Assembly (NCBI GenBank): GCA_037074615.1
Contig: CM073535.1
Span: 806,001-870,000, forward strand
Direction: 5' to 3'
Length of the DNA stretch: 64,000 bases
Origin: Leucaena leucocephala
Lineage: Eukaryota; Streptophyta; Magnoliopsida; Fabales; Fabaceae
Within the stretch, counting starts at the first letter, position 1. Each line of letters starts with the position of its first letter. The position numbers and the translations under genes are program-made. The notes under the pieces were generated by a model. The model was not told the DNA's origin. It ran no database searches and saw only the letters and a list, made by a program, of their open reading frames with translations. This document shows positions 38,401 to 50,578 of this stretch, one piece after another.

Positions 38401-41392
38401 TATTCAAGATACTTTACACTTCCAAAAGTTTAGAAAGGTTAGCACAGATAAATTTGACCTTTTTTGTAGATTTTTTTTTATCTATGGCACAACGCATGGA
38501 GCAATGAAAATTTGTTTGATGTTCAGTAATTTTCTTTTTTCTTTTTCCTCTTTTAATATTGATTCCACCCCAAAATATCCATGTTGTGCAGTGTTCAAAT
38601 AATTCTTGTCGGGTGGCATATCATCCACTTTGTGCACGGGCTGCTGGTCTCTGTGTTGAGGTATTGCTCCTGGTCGTCTTTTTGAATATTTAATTTTATT
38701 TCATTTTAACCTTTACTATATGCCATGTGCTCTGCTGGAATTACTAGGGGAAAGAAATTTTCATCAAAGGACACTCATATATGTTATTTTATTTTATATT
38801 TTATAGCTTGAGAATGAGGACAGGCTCTATCTACTTTCCGTTGATGATGATGAAGATCAGTGCATTCGCTTGCTCTCTTTCTGCAAGAAACATAGGCATC
38901 CATCAAATGATCATTATATTGCTGATGAACGCATTGGGCGAGTTGCCAGTCAATGTTCAGAATATGAACCACCACCCAACCCATCTGGTTGTGCTCGCAG
39001 TGGTATGATAGACAGTTAGTTGGCTTTCTGAAGTTATCCTAATTGTATCCTTAGTTCATTTTCTCTTCCCCCATTTTTTGCAACACTAATCACTAGTAAT
39101 TCTTAAGTAACTGTTCATCAATTCTTCCTTTTTGCTAATATGTTATTTGGATATCCTGATTGGTGGTGAAAAAGGATTAACCTTTTGTTCTCCGTGATTT
39201 CCAGTGTTCATTTTTGGCACATCTCTGAGATTACTTTCAATGTTCGCCCTCTATCTACTCATTCAATGAAATAAAGATGTAATATGTTTCATAATGTCCC
39301 TGTTTATTCTTGGGCAGAACCGTACAATAACTTTGGCAGGAGAGGGCGAAAAGAACCTGAAGCACTTGCAGCTTCATCCTTAAAACGCTTGTTTGTAGAA
39401 AATCAATCTTATTTGGTTGGTGGACATTGCCAGCATGGAGTGTCAGACAATGTAGAGCCATCTGGAAGAGGAGTTTGCTCTAAATTCTTTTGTAGCCAGC
39501 AAAGGCTGAAGACCTCTCTGGCTGATGCTTCAGATGGCATACTTTCTATTGCTGAGAAATATAAATACAAGAGGGAAACCTTTAGGAAACGGCTAGCATT
39601 TGGTAAGAATATTTGTCTATTTTACGTATACAAACAAGGGGAAAAAGTATAATTGTCTATCTTGTGGAAAGTGGACTGTCTCTGGCATTATGGGTTATAC
39701 TTTGGGATTTTATGGTGAATTCAATTTTTCTTGATTGTGTTGGGAATTTCTTAAAGTTGTTAACCTGTTTTATTTTTTTTGTTGAGTTATTTGAGTTAGA
39801 CGATCTCAAATTTGTGTTTGAACTGACTTGACATATGTTATTTATTAGGAAAATCAAGAATTCATGGATTTGGCATCTTTGCCAAGCATCCATATAAAGG
39901 CGGAGACATGGTAAAGAATTTCTTTAAATTAAACTAAACTTGTTAGTGATTGAACCTCTCACGTTGGACCTGTTCATTGTCTTCCTTCAGGTGATTGAAT
40001 ACACTGGTGAACTTGTTAGACCTTCCATAGCTGACCGGAGAGAGCACTTTATATATAATTCTTTGGTGGTAAGTATTTTTAATTTTCTTGTTGCTTGCAT
40101 TGTTTTTAAAAGAAAATTAAATTGTTGAGAAGAAAAATGGAATACAACGACAGAGCAAAAGGAGGCCTCCCGAAGCATAATTAAAAAAGAAAGACCAGAC
40201 AGACTTCAGCTTTGGAGAACTGTGCAACCCTTTATATCCACAAAGGGCACCTAAAATATTTTTTTTGTTGAAGCAAATGAGGATATTGCGACGCCTATGT
40301 GGATTAATCAAATGATTTAGCTTAGCCTGGGTGATGGGGCTTACAGAAGATATGGTTATAGCCATTGAGTTTGCATTTGCTTTTAGGTTTGAGGCACTAC
40401 TTCTGATGCAAACATCAGTAACATTTCAAAATTTTTCTGGCTGGCAATGAAAGGAAACTAGCTAAAAATAAGAGTAATAATATTAGAATTAGAATGTTCT
40501 GTACATGCATATGTAGGATGCAGTAACTTGACTTTTTTCTCTTATGCAGGGTGCTGGAACATACATGTTTCGGATTGATGATGAACGGGTCATTGATGCT
40601 ACCAGAGCAGGAAGCATTGCTCATTTGATTAATCATTCTTGTGCTGTATGTACATTTGTCCCGGATTTGATGCTTCCCAATTTTCATTTGTTTGTTAATC
40701 ACACACAGACTTTTAATTTTCCAGTCCGAATGGGGATTTATATTCTCTGGCCTTAGAATACTTTGGTCACTTTGTATCATTTACAATACTCTTAAATGTC
40801 TTTGAATAAGATAGATTGTCATTTGCTGGTATAAGTTTGAGTTGAGATCTGCAAATGTGAATTAGTTCCCATAGAATGCAAGTAAATTTCATAGCATACT
40901 GATCTTGATATACAATTGGCCTGATGTGAGCATTAAAGTATGAGTATTGATTTTGATTTTAAAATGCTGCAATTCAAGTTGTTTGCTTCTGAAGAATCAA
41001 TGCTGCTTTTTTTACACGACACCTGTAGAATCCGTTACTTGCTCACCTATTTACTTTTTGTCACATGCAGCCAAATTGCTACTCAAGAGTTATCAGTGTT
41101 AATGGTGATGAGCATATAATAATATTTGCAAAGAGGGACATTAAACAGTGGGAGGAGCTCACATACGATTATAGGTTTGCCATCTTTCCAAAGATAATCT
41201 AAATTTACTTGATACACTACTGCTCTGACGTTCTTGAATTCATGTAACAGGTTTTTTTCAATTGATGAACGATTAGCTTGTTATTGTGGCTTCCCAAGAT
41301 GTCGAGGTGTCGTAAATGATACAGAGGCAGAAGAGCGAGCTGCACAGCTGTATGTACCTCGGAGTGAATTGATAGATTGGAGAGGAGAATAA
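32473..41392 (+). CDS. ATX2: Histone H3K4 methyltransferase, trithorax-like ATX1/ATX2
   Basis: 24 exons join in frame to 1091 residues: 32473-33089, 33352-33403, 33502-33576, 33699-33906, 34615-34738, 34866-34970, 35234-35439, 36076-36168, 36297-36394, 36912-37082, 37154-37297, 37474-37521, 37659-37776, 37853-37918, 37998-38059, 38253-38309, 38592-38660, 38807-39002, 39318-39602, 39849-39910, 39991-40068, 40550-40645, 41071-41174, 41251-41392. Domain order is PWWP (VVWAKLTGHAMWPALV, about 307), FYRN (about 460-505), FYRC (about 505-590), PHD (CNVCHMDE..CDKC, about 620-670), extended PHD (about 690-830), SET from about 930 and post-SET CYCGFPRCRG. The SET catalytic motifs NHSCAPNC (about 1006) and ELTYDYRF are intact. 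It should methylate histone H3 Lys4 in chromatin. ATX2 is preferred over ATX1 from gene order; ATX1 cannot be excluded. Intron 2 starts with GC. Confidence 0.95.
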
Positions 41393-44300
41393 GGTGAGCA
41401 ACTTCATGATATTTGACATGAGTTAAGGATTACACATAACATACAAGAAAAGTTGTGATTTTTTTTCATCATAGGGTATGATGGAAAACTAAGCAAACAT
41501 GGGAACCTATCATTAGATTTGTGGCTTCCCAAAGTGGGACTCCACCATCGCACTACCCTTGAAGAGTTGACATCTCCAACTGTTTCACTCTGTGGTGCAC
41601 ACTCTGCCTCATTAGGTTGTGCCCTTCTCATGTAGTTTACTTTGAGGAGCTTGTTCCAACTCTGAATCTCAGATACCAGTTGATGAAAATTTAAGCAAAC
41701 ATTGGGATCCATCTGAAAACAAGCTTTAAGAAGGAAGTACCAGGCCCCTAAAGTACCATCTGGATTACTTGTAGCATCTCGATGTGGGGCTATATCATAG
41801 TATTGAATACAATTTTTCCAATATGCAAAACTCGTTACCCTGTATCAGTATGTCTGGCATAAGTAACTCGCGCAAAGCTTTTTTTTTTTTTGGTGGGGTA
41901 CAAATGGGGCTTTGCACAAAGTTAATAAAAGTACATCATGCTTGGTTTGTAAGTTAAGAATTTATTTTACATCGCGCAATTTTGTTTTTTGGGTATAAAC
42001 ATTGCACTATTTTTAATGGTTGAATATAGTTCATGCCCGTTGCCGTGCTCTGAACTTTGATAATTGTGCTGTGCTGCTCTTGTCTTCTAGTGGGCAGCTT
42101 TTCTATTTTGTTTGTCTGTAGTGCTTAGATTGCTTTACCCGTTCTGCCCCTTTGTGAGAATGATTGTTGATTATAACAAGGGTGCGCTAATGAAAGTTTG
42201 TCAGTGTAAATTGTTGCCCACCACTCACCCTATGCGCCACTGGGCCAAAAGGATCTTGAGTAGTCTTGTCTTAACTCTCAGTCTCTCACTGACGAGGTGA
42301 GTCTTTCTGGTTCAATTGTGATTGTACTTCTATTTGTCTCGCTTTGACATTCTTCTGGTAGCTTTTGGGAGTGAACAGCACAATGTCTGTGAATGTGATC
42401 AGATTTGTCTAACAACTTAGCAACTTAGGCCTTTGTATCGCTGCCATCCTTGTCACCATAAAGAAACCCTTGTCTCATTGTTTGTCAAATTCTTGATGTT
42501 CTTCATTTCATTTGATGAATCCAGGAGTTTGTGATTTCTTTTATTCCTAAATTTTATCTGGAGAATGTACTGGTTTCATAGAAATTGTGCACTCATTGGA
42601 CTGATTAGTCTCGTGTTTTTTTCCTGGTTCTTTACAGAGTTTTCCTTCTAAAGTTGTGATATATGATATACTTCTGAAGACGAAATGTCTTGTCCAACAA
42701 GTTTGTTACAATTCTTGCGATTTCGCTGGATGGGCAGCTTTGTACATTCCTCACCCTATTCTTTCCTTGTTTTCATGACTTCAACTGAGCAGTTTACATT
42801 AGTTTGCTCGAGTTGGTTTCTTTTTTCGTCCTTTTCACCGGGTTATATTAATTGGAAGGTGTCGCCAAGCTCCTTTTCAATGTAATATATTTCAATTTCA
42901 ATGCAAATGTTGAGGTACTTCTAATTAACACCATCGAATTGCCTTTCTATTTTAAGATGAGTTTTGATAGGATTAAACATATTGATCACTCCGATTCCCC
43001 GTCAACGCTCACTTATTGTTCATGTTTGTTTATTTTGAACTTCAAATCTTAAAAAAAATCCCTAAAATCTATTTTAGGTTTATTTTATTCGTTCGGCATG
43101 GTAATTTTGTACATTTACATCAATGGATATGTAAGTTTTCCCTTAATTACTCTATTCAGAAGCACTTAATCATTAAACATAATGTTATCAAAGGTTCAAG
43201 AACCAGAAAAAGGTGTTGAATACAGCTGGCATAATTCCTGAGATATATTCTATTCCCTTAAAGAATGAACGCGCTTTAATGGTTCTGAATGCATAATAGT
43301 GTTGTTGGAAGCATCGGTGCGCCATCCAGATAGTATTGGGCTGCATTGATTTGTGAGAACACCCTTTCCCATCCACCCACCGCATGCTTGGCATTGGGCA
43401 GGAAGAAGACGGAAGGTTCCAGAGTGAGAGACGGCACTGTAATTTAGATGACCTTCATCTCACTTGTTATTCTTCGTAGACGAATTTAGTGATTTTTGCT
43501 GAATCCAGATTCCAGCATGCAAGGGCAACAATCAGAGATGGTGAACAGGTGCCTCAAAAGTATTTTCTGATGTTTCGGAATTTTGGGCGATTAATAAAGG
43601 GCCTATTACTTTTATAATCCTTCTTTATCAGTTCACCTGCTGCTCCACATCTGTTGGAATTTTAATTTTTTTATCATATTTAATAATTTGTTAGCTACTT
43701 TCTTGTGTTTTTTTTGTTAGAGCCTTATCTTGTACTACTTTCTTTGGATTGAATAGCTGGAAGATCGCGTCTTTCCAAATGTAATTGTAAACGCTGTTTG
43801 CTCATTTGAATTTAAAAAACCTATTTCGTTGGGCAGCTTTATGGGGTCATAGCGGTCGCACACTACCTCTATGCCGATATTGTGGACCCCACAAAGCCTG
43901 GCCATTCTAGGGTCCCTGAGATAGCAATAGGGCATAAACTGAAAGAAAGCCATTATCATTCACCGATGGCCCCAAAGAACGCTCATAGGAAAAGGAAATG
44001 GCCTCACAGGAGAGGCATTAGACGCAGAGTGGCCGAAAATAACATGATTATGCCAAGGTTGGTTAATTCCATGACCCTGGAGATAAGTGAAGCTTGCAAA
44101 GTGGGCTTTCTCCTCAATAGAAAACATGTCTCTGAAGTCAAGCAAGTAGATTGATGTAGCTATGGGATCAAATTGACATGTTTTGTTGTACCAGAAAAAA
44201 GATTGACATGCTTTGACACATCAGAGGACCTATGACTTACTTTTAGGTCTAAACTCTATGTTAGAAGACCCGTCCATTACCTCGATTTTTGCTGTAGAAA

Positions 44301-46938
44301 GGAGGCTTAGAGACTACCCTGGAATTATTATTGCATGGGTTTTTGGTGTTGTAGGATGCTTGCATCTTTCCCAGCTGCCCCTGCAGCTACTGCATCGATC
44401 GGGGAGATTAAGCAAGCGTCTTTGTTCTCTTTAATGCAATGTTTTGTCTTCCTAATCAAGTCTATTATGCAATTGATTTGTTGTGACTACTTTTACTCTA
44501 ACCATCCGTTTTCTTTCTAATAAGTGATCTGTAGAAAGAGCCAATGGATGACGCGGTCATGTTGATATAGGGTGTGGGATGACTGACGACATGTAAGTAA
44601 AACTAGTCTGTGCAAAGGAATGGAGGATCCATTATTTTAATGAATAATGATGATTAAATTAGATGGTGAATATATATAGTAATATATAGAGAGAGAGTAT
44701 TGCTGGATGCACCAACTCAAATAAAGCTACTTAACTAAGATTAATTAAATAGAAAATGCTACATCTAGTCGTTAATGGATCATTATCAGTGAAATTAAAT
44801 GCGCATGTTAGGCTGTTGGCTATTGTCCCTTTCCAACCACCATAAGGGTGTAAAATTTTCAAAGAATAAATGGTACGTCCCTAAAACTGGACAATAGAAG
44901 TGAAGAAAAGTGAAGCTTCATTTGGTACACTGTTGCTTTCTTGGTCCCCATTAACCTGATCTACTGCATATGTGGCATCAAATATCTAACTGCTAAATTA
45001 TATATAATTAAGTGATGACAACAATTTAACAGATAGAGTCCAACCATGTCTTTGGATTAGGTTAGTGCCTTAAGAATTGGTTCCTATTTCTATTCAAGAA
45101 CTAATGCCAATCAATAACTACAATTATAGCTGTCATTTGATTTGGCTCAGGAAGGAAGATATATGCATGTCATTCATGTCACGCGTGTGTGTGTCTTTAT
45201 TAACCACACAATTTTTGGCATTTTTATTTTTATGGTGGAACCAGGAGTATTCTCTACCGATAACACAGACTAATCTCCTTGGAGAAAATTTTTCCTAGTT
45301 AAGTTTACTGTCTGCACTGTGCTATTTATATATGCCTTGCAAATGATTCTGATATATAAAATAACAGCTTTGAGGTATACTTACTAAAGTGAATACAAAA
45401 GGTGGTTAATTCGAGGTTTATTAAATTCTTGTGTTGAGCAATAAATTATGTATACATTATAATTGTTAAATTAATCATACCATATGATGAACTTGGCCTT
45501 GTTTTTACCAGAGAACAGTATCCCATCTCATGAACTCCCGAGTAGCAGAATTAACTTGATCATCATGAATCTAAATTAAATTACCATAAAACAAGTAAAA
45601 CCAGTGGGTGAAAGAAACCAAAACATGCAAGAGCACTTGAGATTTGAATATTAGAGTAATAAACCATTGTATTTGAAGGCGTAGCTGTGGCATTAGGTCG
45701 AACAAACCTTGATCCGATCCAGATAGACGAAGCCAATCAAATAATATATGAGATAATATCATATATTATTTGATTTCTTACCGTCCGCAGACAGAAGAAA
45801 TGAGTTTGTTCGTGCTTGGCCTTGGAGACAAATGGCAGCCAAAAATTGTTTTTTTTATACTATCAACAGGATCCTATTACAAAATTTTGAGATTCATAAT
45901 TACCTTAATATAAGTGTCTTTTTTAGAAATTAAACTTAAGATCTAGATAATAGAATGACCTTACATCACTAAAACAATTATGTATTAATAAGAGCCAAAA
46001 GTTCTATTAAGGTATACCTTGGAGAAAAATAGCGAGCAAAAGATCGAACGTCGTCAATGAGGATTTCTTGTTTTATAATACATGCATGTCCATATATGGA
46101 AAGGTATTGATTTATTTATGGGAGTATGAGTATATGATTAATGGGACACAAAGCCCTATGCCGACATAGTGCTTGCTTTCACAAACACAGAAACCCAGTG
46201 GAGTGAGTGGGAAGGGAATGAAGATAGCTTAAGCGTCACAATTCAGAAACGATAAAGAAAAGATCAAAACCTAACCCCCCAAAAAAGGCAGAGAGAGAGA
46301 GAGAGAGAATAATATAATTAATTAAGTAATAATGAGTAATTAGAAGGGAGTGGGTGGGGGACTGAAGCATGTGCAGTCTCGTGGGCCCCACAATCCACTT
46401 GGGCATGTGGCCTCAGCATTCTTTTTCCTTGTTCAAGCAACCTCCTCCCTCATCTTCATCTCTTGATAAGGTTTAATTATACCATACAAACATAAAAGTA
46501 CGTATGTATAACATGTTTCACTTCCCTTTCCTATGTTTTCACATCCATCTTTTCCCTCAAGTTTCCTCTTATTCCTTTATTCTCTCCACTATTATTTCGA
46601 CTCTTATTCTTCAACCACCCCTTTTATGCCTTCTCTCCCCTCTCTTATTACCACTTCCTCTCTCTCTCTCTCTCTGCGCGCATGGCTGCTTTAATTGAGC
46701 TCATATATTGTGGCTGGGGCTCTCGATTTGTACTTTGAAATAACAGAAGAGGCCCCTTTTGTTGTTTTGTGTCAGAAGCAAATCCCAACTTCCAATCCAA
46801 ACTCAGAAAAAAGTTATTTGTGTCAGAGTTTGCTGTACCATGATAAGAATCCCCACCATCACTGATTTATGATTTAGGATCTCTGTTCTTCCTTGTCTCC
46901 TCCATATATATATTTTTCACGTGCCCACACCACAAAAC
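41393..46938. other. ATX 3' region, intergenic DNA and promoter of the bHLH gene
   Basis: The stop codon of the ATX gene is followed directly by GGTGAG, so a 3'-UTR intron is possible. From 41.4 to 46.9 kb I find no supported protein gene. Open frames near 42.1, 43.2 and 43.9-44.2 kb have no known motif or splice continuity. The last ~600 bases are CT-rich with a (GA) run near 46290-46308 and (CT) runs near 46660-46675, and are likely promoter and 5' UTR of the gene at 46939. Confidence 0.45.
45735..45775. repeat. Perfect 17-bp inverted repeat with 7-base loop
   Basis: Arms 45735-45751 and 45759-45775 are exact reverse complements, beginning AATCAAATAATATA. All arm sequence is AT-rich. No terminal features of a transposon are visible around it. 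Confidence 0.75.
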
Positions 46939-47430
46939 ATGAAACCTAGCGATGGCCATCCTTCTACTCGGATTAAATTTGCTCGTAGATTTCTGAGATC
47001 TCTGTCCAAGATGAGAAACAGCAGACCCTCCTCCTCCTCCTCGTCGTCGTCTTCAATATGCGTGAAAAAGCGAAGTGAGAGATTAAAGATGGCGGCTTAT
47101 TGGTGTATGGCTCGTTCAGTTGGGTCGAGTAGGGCTTGGAGCCGAGCCGTTCTGATGAAGCTGATGAAGAGAAGGATGAGATCAGGAAAGAGTAGATCAA
47201 CGTGTTTAGGTAATAAGATCAATAACAGGAAGAAGAAGAAGAAGAAGACAACTGATGATGAAGACGATGAGGAAGGGCTTATGAAAAGGCAAACAGAGAA
47301 GCTAAGAGAATTAGTTCCAGGAGGGAAGTCCATGGATATCTGCAGCTTATTGGATGAAACGGCTCATTTTGTGACCTGCCTTGCTGCTCAGGTTCACGTC
47401 ATGCAAACCATAGCTCATCACTATTCCTAG
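46939..47430 (+). CDS. Atypical bHLH transcription regulator, IBH1-like
   Basis: Single-exon gene of 163 residues. The ATG at 46939 (MKPSDGHPSTRIKF) is the first in frame; an upstream in-frame GTG is not needed. Features in order: a short basic N-terminal helix (ARRFLRSLSKM), a nine-serine run near residue 40, a basic stretch with SSRAWSRAVLMKLMKRR, a Lys-rich and acidic linker, and a C-terminal HLH-like region with RQTEKLRELVPGG, DICSLLDETAHFV and CLAAQVHVMQTI. The SSRAWSRA box and LVPGG..MD..SLL pattern are typical of the IBH1/IBL family, which lacks the DNA-contacting residues of true bHLH factors and represses growth-promoting bHLH partners in brassinosteroid and gibberellin responses. 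Nuclear location is expected. The exact orthologue (IBH1, IBL1 or UPB1 relatives) is open. Confidence 0.85.
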   Translation: MKPSDGHPSTRIKFARRFLRSLSKMRNSRPSSSSSSSSSICVKKRSERLKMAAYWCMARSVGSSRAWSRAVLMKLMKRRMRSGKSRSTCLGNKINNRKKKKKKTTDDEDDEEGLMKRQTEKLRELVPGGKSMDICSLLDETAHFVTCLAAQVHVMQTIAHHYS

Positions 47431-47449
47431 TGATGATGATCGATGATGA

Positions 47450-47453
<4 letters not shown>

Positions 47454-47483
<30 letters not shown>
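47454..47483. repeat. (AT)n microsatellite after the bHLH gene
   Basis: About 15 AT units just downstream of the stop codon at 47430, in the likely 3' UTR. A second (AT) run lies at about 47687-47712. Confidence 0.85.
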
Positions 47484-47485
<2 letters not shown>

Positions 47486-47686
47486 CACAGATTAATCGGA
47501 AATGGAACATTTATGAGATGATGATCAACAGAGATGGAGGTAGAGGAAGACCAGTATGTGTATGTATATATATACATGTATATGTATATGTATATGATAA
47601 ACACGGGTAAATGATACACATACACACACACATATACAGCTCTCTCACATACATAAAATCAGATTAGAATTTGGTGAGATCAGTTG

Positions 47687-47712
47687 AATATATATATATA
47701 TATATATATATA
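47687..47712. repeat. (AT)n microsatellite
   Basis: Thirteen AT units, about 250 bases after the stop codon of the bHLH gene. Confidence 0.8.
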
Positions 47713-49140
47713 TTGTGCTGGGTGGTATGCAGGATGCAGATCCCTTGTTTGTTCCTCTCTAACTCTGATATTTAATTTGCAGATTGTTGTTTAATTAGCT
47801 ACTGATCCTTTGCATGCTGTCTAATTATATGAATAGAAAATTAACTGCCTATTGCTTACATATAGACCATCTTTTTTTGTCTCTGATATATTAGGTAGCT
47901 GCGATTTTTCCATCTGGTTTTTATGGCTTTCAGGCTATACCTTACGTTGACATGCGTACTAGTAGTATTTTTGAACAACTTATGTCAAAATATTTTATGT
48001 TTACATTATTTAATAATTGTTTTTTTTTTGTATTCATGCTATCACTAAATTACGCAAAATATAATTTCCCATTATGTTGGCCTTGATTGAAGATCTATAT
48101 ATATATGATTAGCAACGTGAAAACCATAAGCCATTGTTTATAGGAGTTAAGTGACCATAGAATGTAACCGTCTTTTGTGATATATGTATATAATAACGGG
48201 TTTAATACTTGTTATATTCCCCGCTATACAGCTTGAAGTTTTAGCCTCTTATTATTATTTTTTATTTTAAAAATCTAATTTTGGCCAAATAGGAAACTTA
48301 ATTTGTGAGAATAACCCCACATTTTGGTTTCTTAATTAATAATTGTGTTATTTTTTAAGTGAGATGAGGATATATATGACAGAAAATGTCTCTAATCTTA
48401 TTGTGACTCTTAGTTGTCCATTTCTTGATATGTGTCAGTGCTTCCTATAAGTCATTTTAAATATTTTTATCAGAATCAACAAGAAAATTAAAAATTTTTA
48501 ACTTTGACTAAATTTTAACAAATTCCTTATCTTTATCTTTATTAAATTCATTCTTTAAAAAGTAAAAGAATCAAGTTTAAAAAATATAGACAAAGATTAA
48601 ATAAGGATATTATATATATATATATACAATAAATGTTTCATATAGTGCCTTGTAAAAAGGAATAGGAACAAAAATCTCTCTTCTAAATACTTTATGAAAA
48701 GAAAAAGAAAAGGGGTATGAGATTTATGCATTATAAAAATTCTAAGAAATAGTAAAATACACAGTGTTAGTATCCCTTTCATGACTTTCTTTCTAACCGC
48801 AACACCCAATTACAGCCATTAATTGACCCGATTGATTCTTACATATCTTCTGTCAAATTAGTGATTACTTCGATTTGTAATTCATATAGTGCCTGGATAA
48901 CTATAAACTAAAATTTTAAAAAAAAATTTAATCTAAATTTTAGTTTAAAAAAATTTTAAAATAAATAATTATACTTATCCTTACGTTTACACAAATAGTA
49001 AAGAACATATTTATATTTTAGAAGGATAGGAGTTCATTTCTTACTCTAGTTTTGGGGGCTCCTTTAGTAGACAATCTCATAATTTTTCTATAAGTGCTCT
49101 CTGAACTTATGCTTTGCCCTTAGTAAGAAACCAGTGTCGA
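47713..49140. other. AT-rich intergenic DNA
   Basis: No gene seen. Short stretches near 48890-48960 (ATAGTGCC... and runs of TTTTAAA) resemble interior parts of the MITE family but no boundary can be set. Confidence 0.45.
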
Positions 49141-49149
49141 ACCCACTTA

Positions 49150-49872
49150 AATTTTTTGCAAAAGAAATATATTTGTGAAAAATGACTTACGAATTAAACC
49201 ATGATTTAAAAAAAATTATAGTTTTGAATAAATTTTTAGGAATAGCTTATAAAATGATGAAAAAATTTATGGACTACCTAATTACTATTTTACCCTTACT
49301 TTTTTCTGACACTCTCTCCTCTCTTCTCTCTCTTCTATCTCTACCCCATTGCCTTCTCTTTGTCACCATTTCTTCCGTCGTCGTTGTTGGGAGGGAGGAG
49401 GGTCCTCTGTAGTAGTGGTGGTCAGTGGGAGGTCATGGTTGTCGTCGGGAGACGACAAAGATGATGGAAGTCATAGAGGTCGCTTTTTTGGTTCTAGTTC
49501 TTTAGATCCTAATGTCGTCTGGTTCACCTTATCTCCTATTTTCATCGCTGTCACATCCTGCTCTGTAACTTGCCATCGCTGGAGATCTCTGTTCACTGCT
49601 TCTCTTGTCGACTATGAGGTATGGAGACGAAGATTACTATTTGCGAATATGGAGGAATGGAGATGAACAAGCAATTAATTATTATTTTTTACCTCATATA
49701 TTTTCTGATAATTTATCAATTATAAAAATCATTCTAATAATAATCATCTAAACACTCATTTATTCATAATCATTTTTTTCTATAAGCTTTTATCTATGAG
49801 AACTATACAAAAATTATCTAAAAACTATTTTTTTCAATAAACTATTTTTGAAAAGCCTATTCAAATCGACCT
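49150..49872. mobile_element. Decayed relative of the 19.2-kb PIF/Harbinger MITE, inverted
   Basis: Read on the minus strand the right end starts GGTCGATTTGAATAGGC, compared with GGGCATGTTTGGATTAGC in the intact copy. The inside shares AATTATAAAAATC-type blocks, a run of TCTCTCC/CTCTCTT (the GAGA centre in reverse) and GGACTACCTAATTACTATTTTACC near 49270, compared with the block at 19545-19570. A GC-rich segment at about 49375-49665 has no counterpart in the intact copy. The left boundary and target duplication could not be resolved. Confidence 0.5.
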
Positions 49873-49981
49873 ATAAGCATATTCATGTAAGTAGAACAAA
49901 ACTTTATTCATATATTTATCTTATAAATTATAAAATTACTATTAAAAAGTTAAAGTAGAATTTTAAATTGTCAATCCATAG

Positions 49982-50578
49982 CGCTCTGTTCTTTACATTT
50001 CTTTCGGATCTCAGAACTCAATCAGTGAAACCCAGATCGTGTCGTTGGCTCAGGGATTAGAACAGAGCGAGAAGCCGTACATCTGGGTTATAAGACCACC
50101 TTTTGGATTCGACATGAACAGAGAGTTCGAAGCTGAATGGTTACCAGAGGGGTTTGAAAATCGAGGTGAAGAAACCAAAAGGGGGTTATTGATTCGAAAG
50201 TGGGCACCCCAATTGGAGATTCTATCACACAAATCAGTAGGAGCATTCTTGAGCCATTGTGGGTGGAACTCTCTGTTGGAAAGTCTGAGCAATGAAGTGC
50301 CCATAATAGGTTGGCCATTAGCCGCAGAGCAAGCTTACAATTCGAAGATGGTCGAGGAGGAGGAGGTGGTGGGGGGGGGGGTGGAGCTGACGCGCACGGT
50401 AGAGAGCGTGATTTCTGGGGATGAAGTGAAGAAGGTGATAGAGAGGGTGATGGAGAAGGGAGAGGAGATGACGAAGAAGGCTAGTGAGATTGCAGAGCAG
50501 ATGAGAAGAGCAAAGGAAGAAGAAAAGGGATCTTCTATAAGAGCAATGCATGATTTTGTAACAACTGTTGTATCATAA
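49982..50578 (+). pseudogene. 5'-truncated UDP-glycosyltransferase fragment (UGT92-like)
   Basis: An open frame of about 198 codons starts right after a TAG at 49979 and reads VLYISFGSQNSI, WVIRPP and then the PSPG donor-binding box WAPQLEILSHKSVGAFLSHCGWNSLLES...GWPLAAEQ. These are the C-terminal half of a plant family-1 UGT, which transfers sugar from UDP-sugar to small molecules. The complete N-terminal acceptor-binding half (about 270-280 residues) is missing and no ATG precedes the homology. A run of ten G at about 50370-50379 falls where the family normally has a conserved Gly-Val segment and gives an unusual EEEVVGGG stretch. The break lies about 110 bases from the MITE relative. It is probably non-functional; the ORF itself is otherwise undamaged. 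Confidence 0.85.

Noticed and set aside
43882..44154. 90-codon frame with many basic residues
   Set aside because: Begins at a non-ATG codon, has no known motif and no splice continuity.
46921..46938. Upstream in-frame GTG start for the bHLH gene
   Set aside because: ATG at 46939 is in frame 18 bases later and is the normal plant start.
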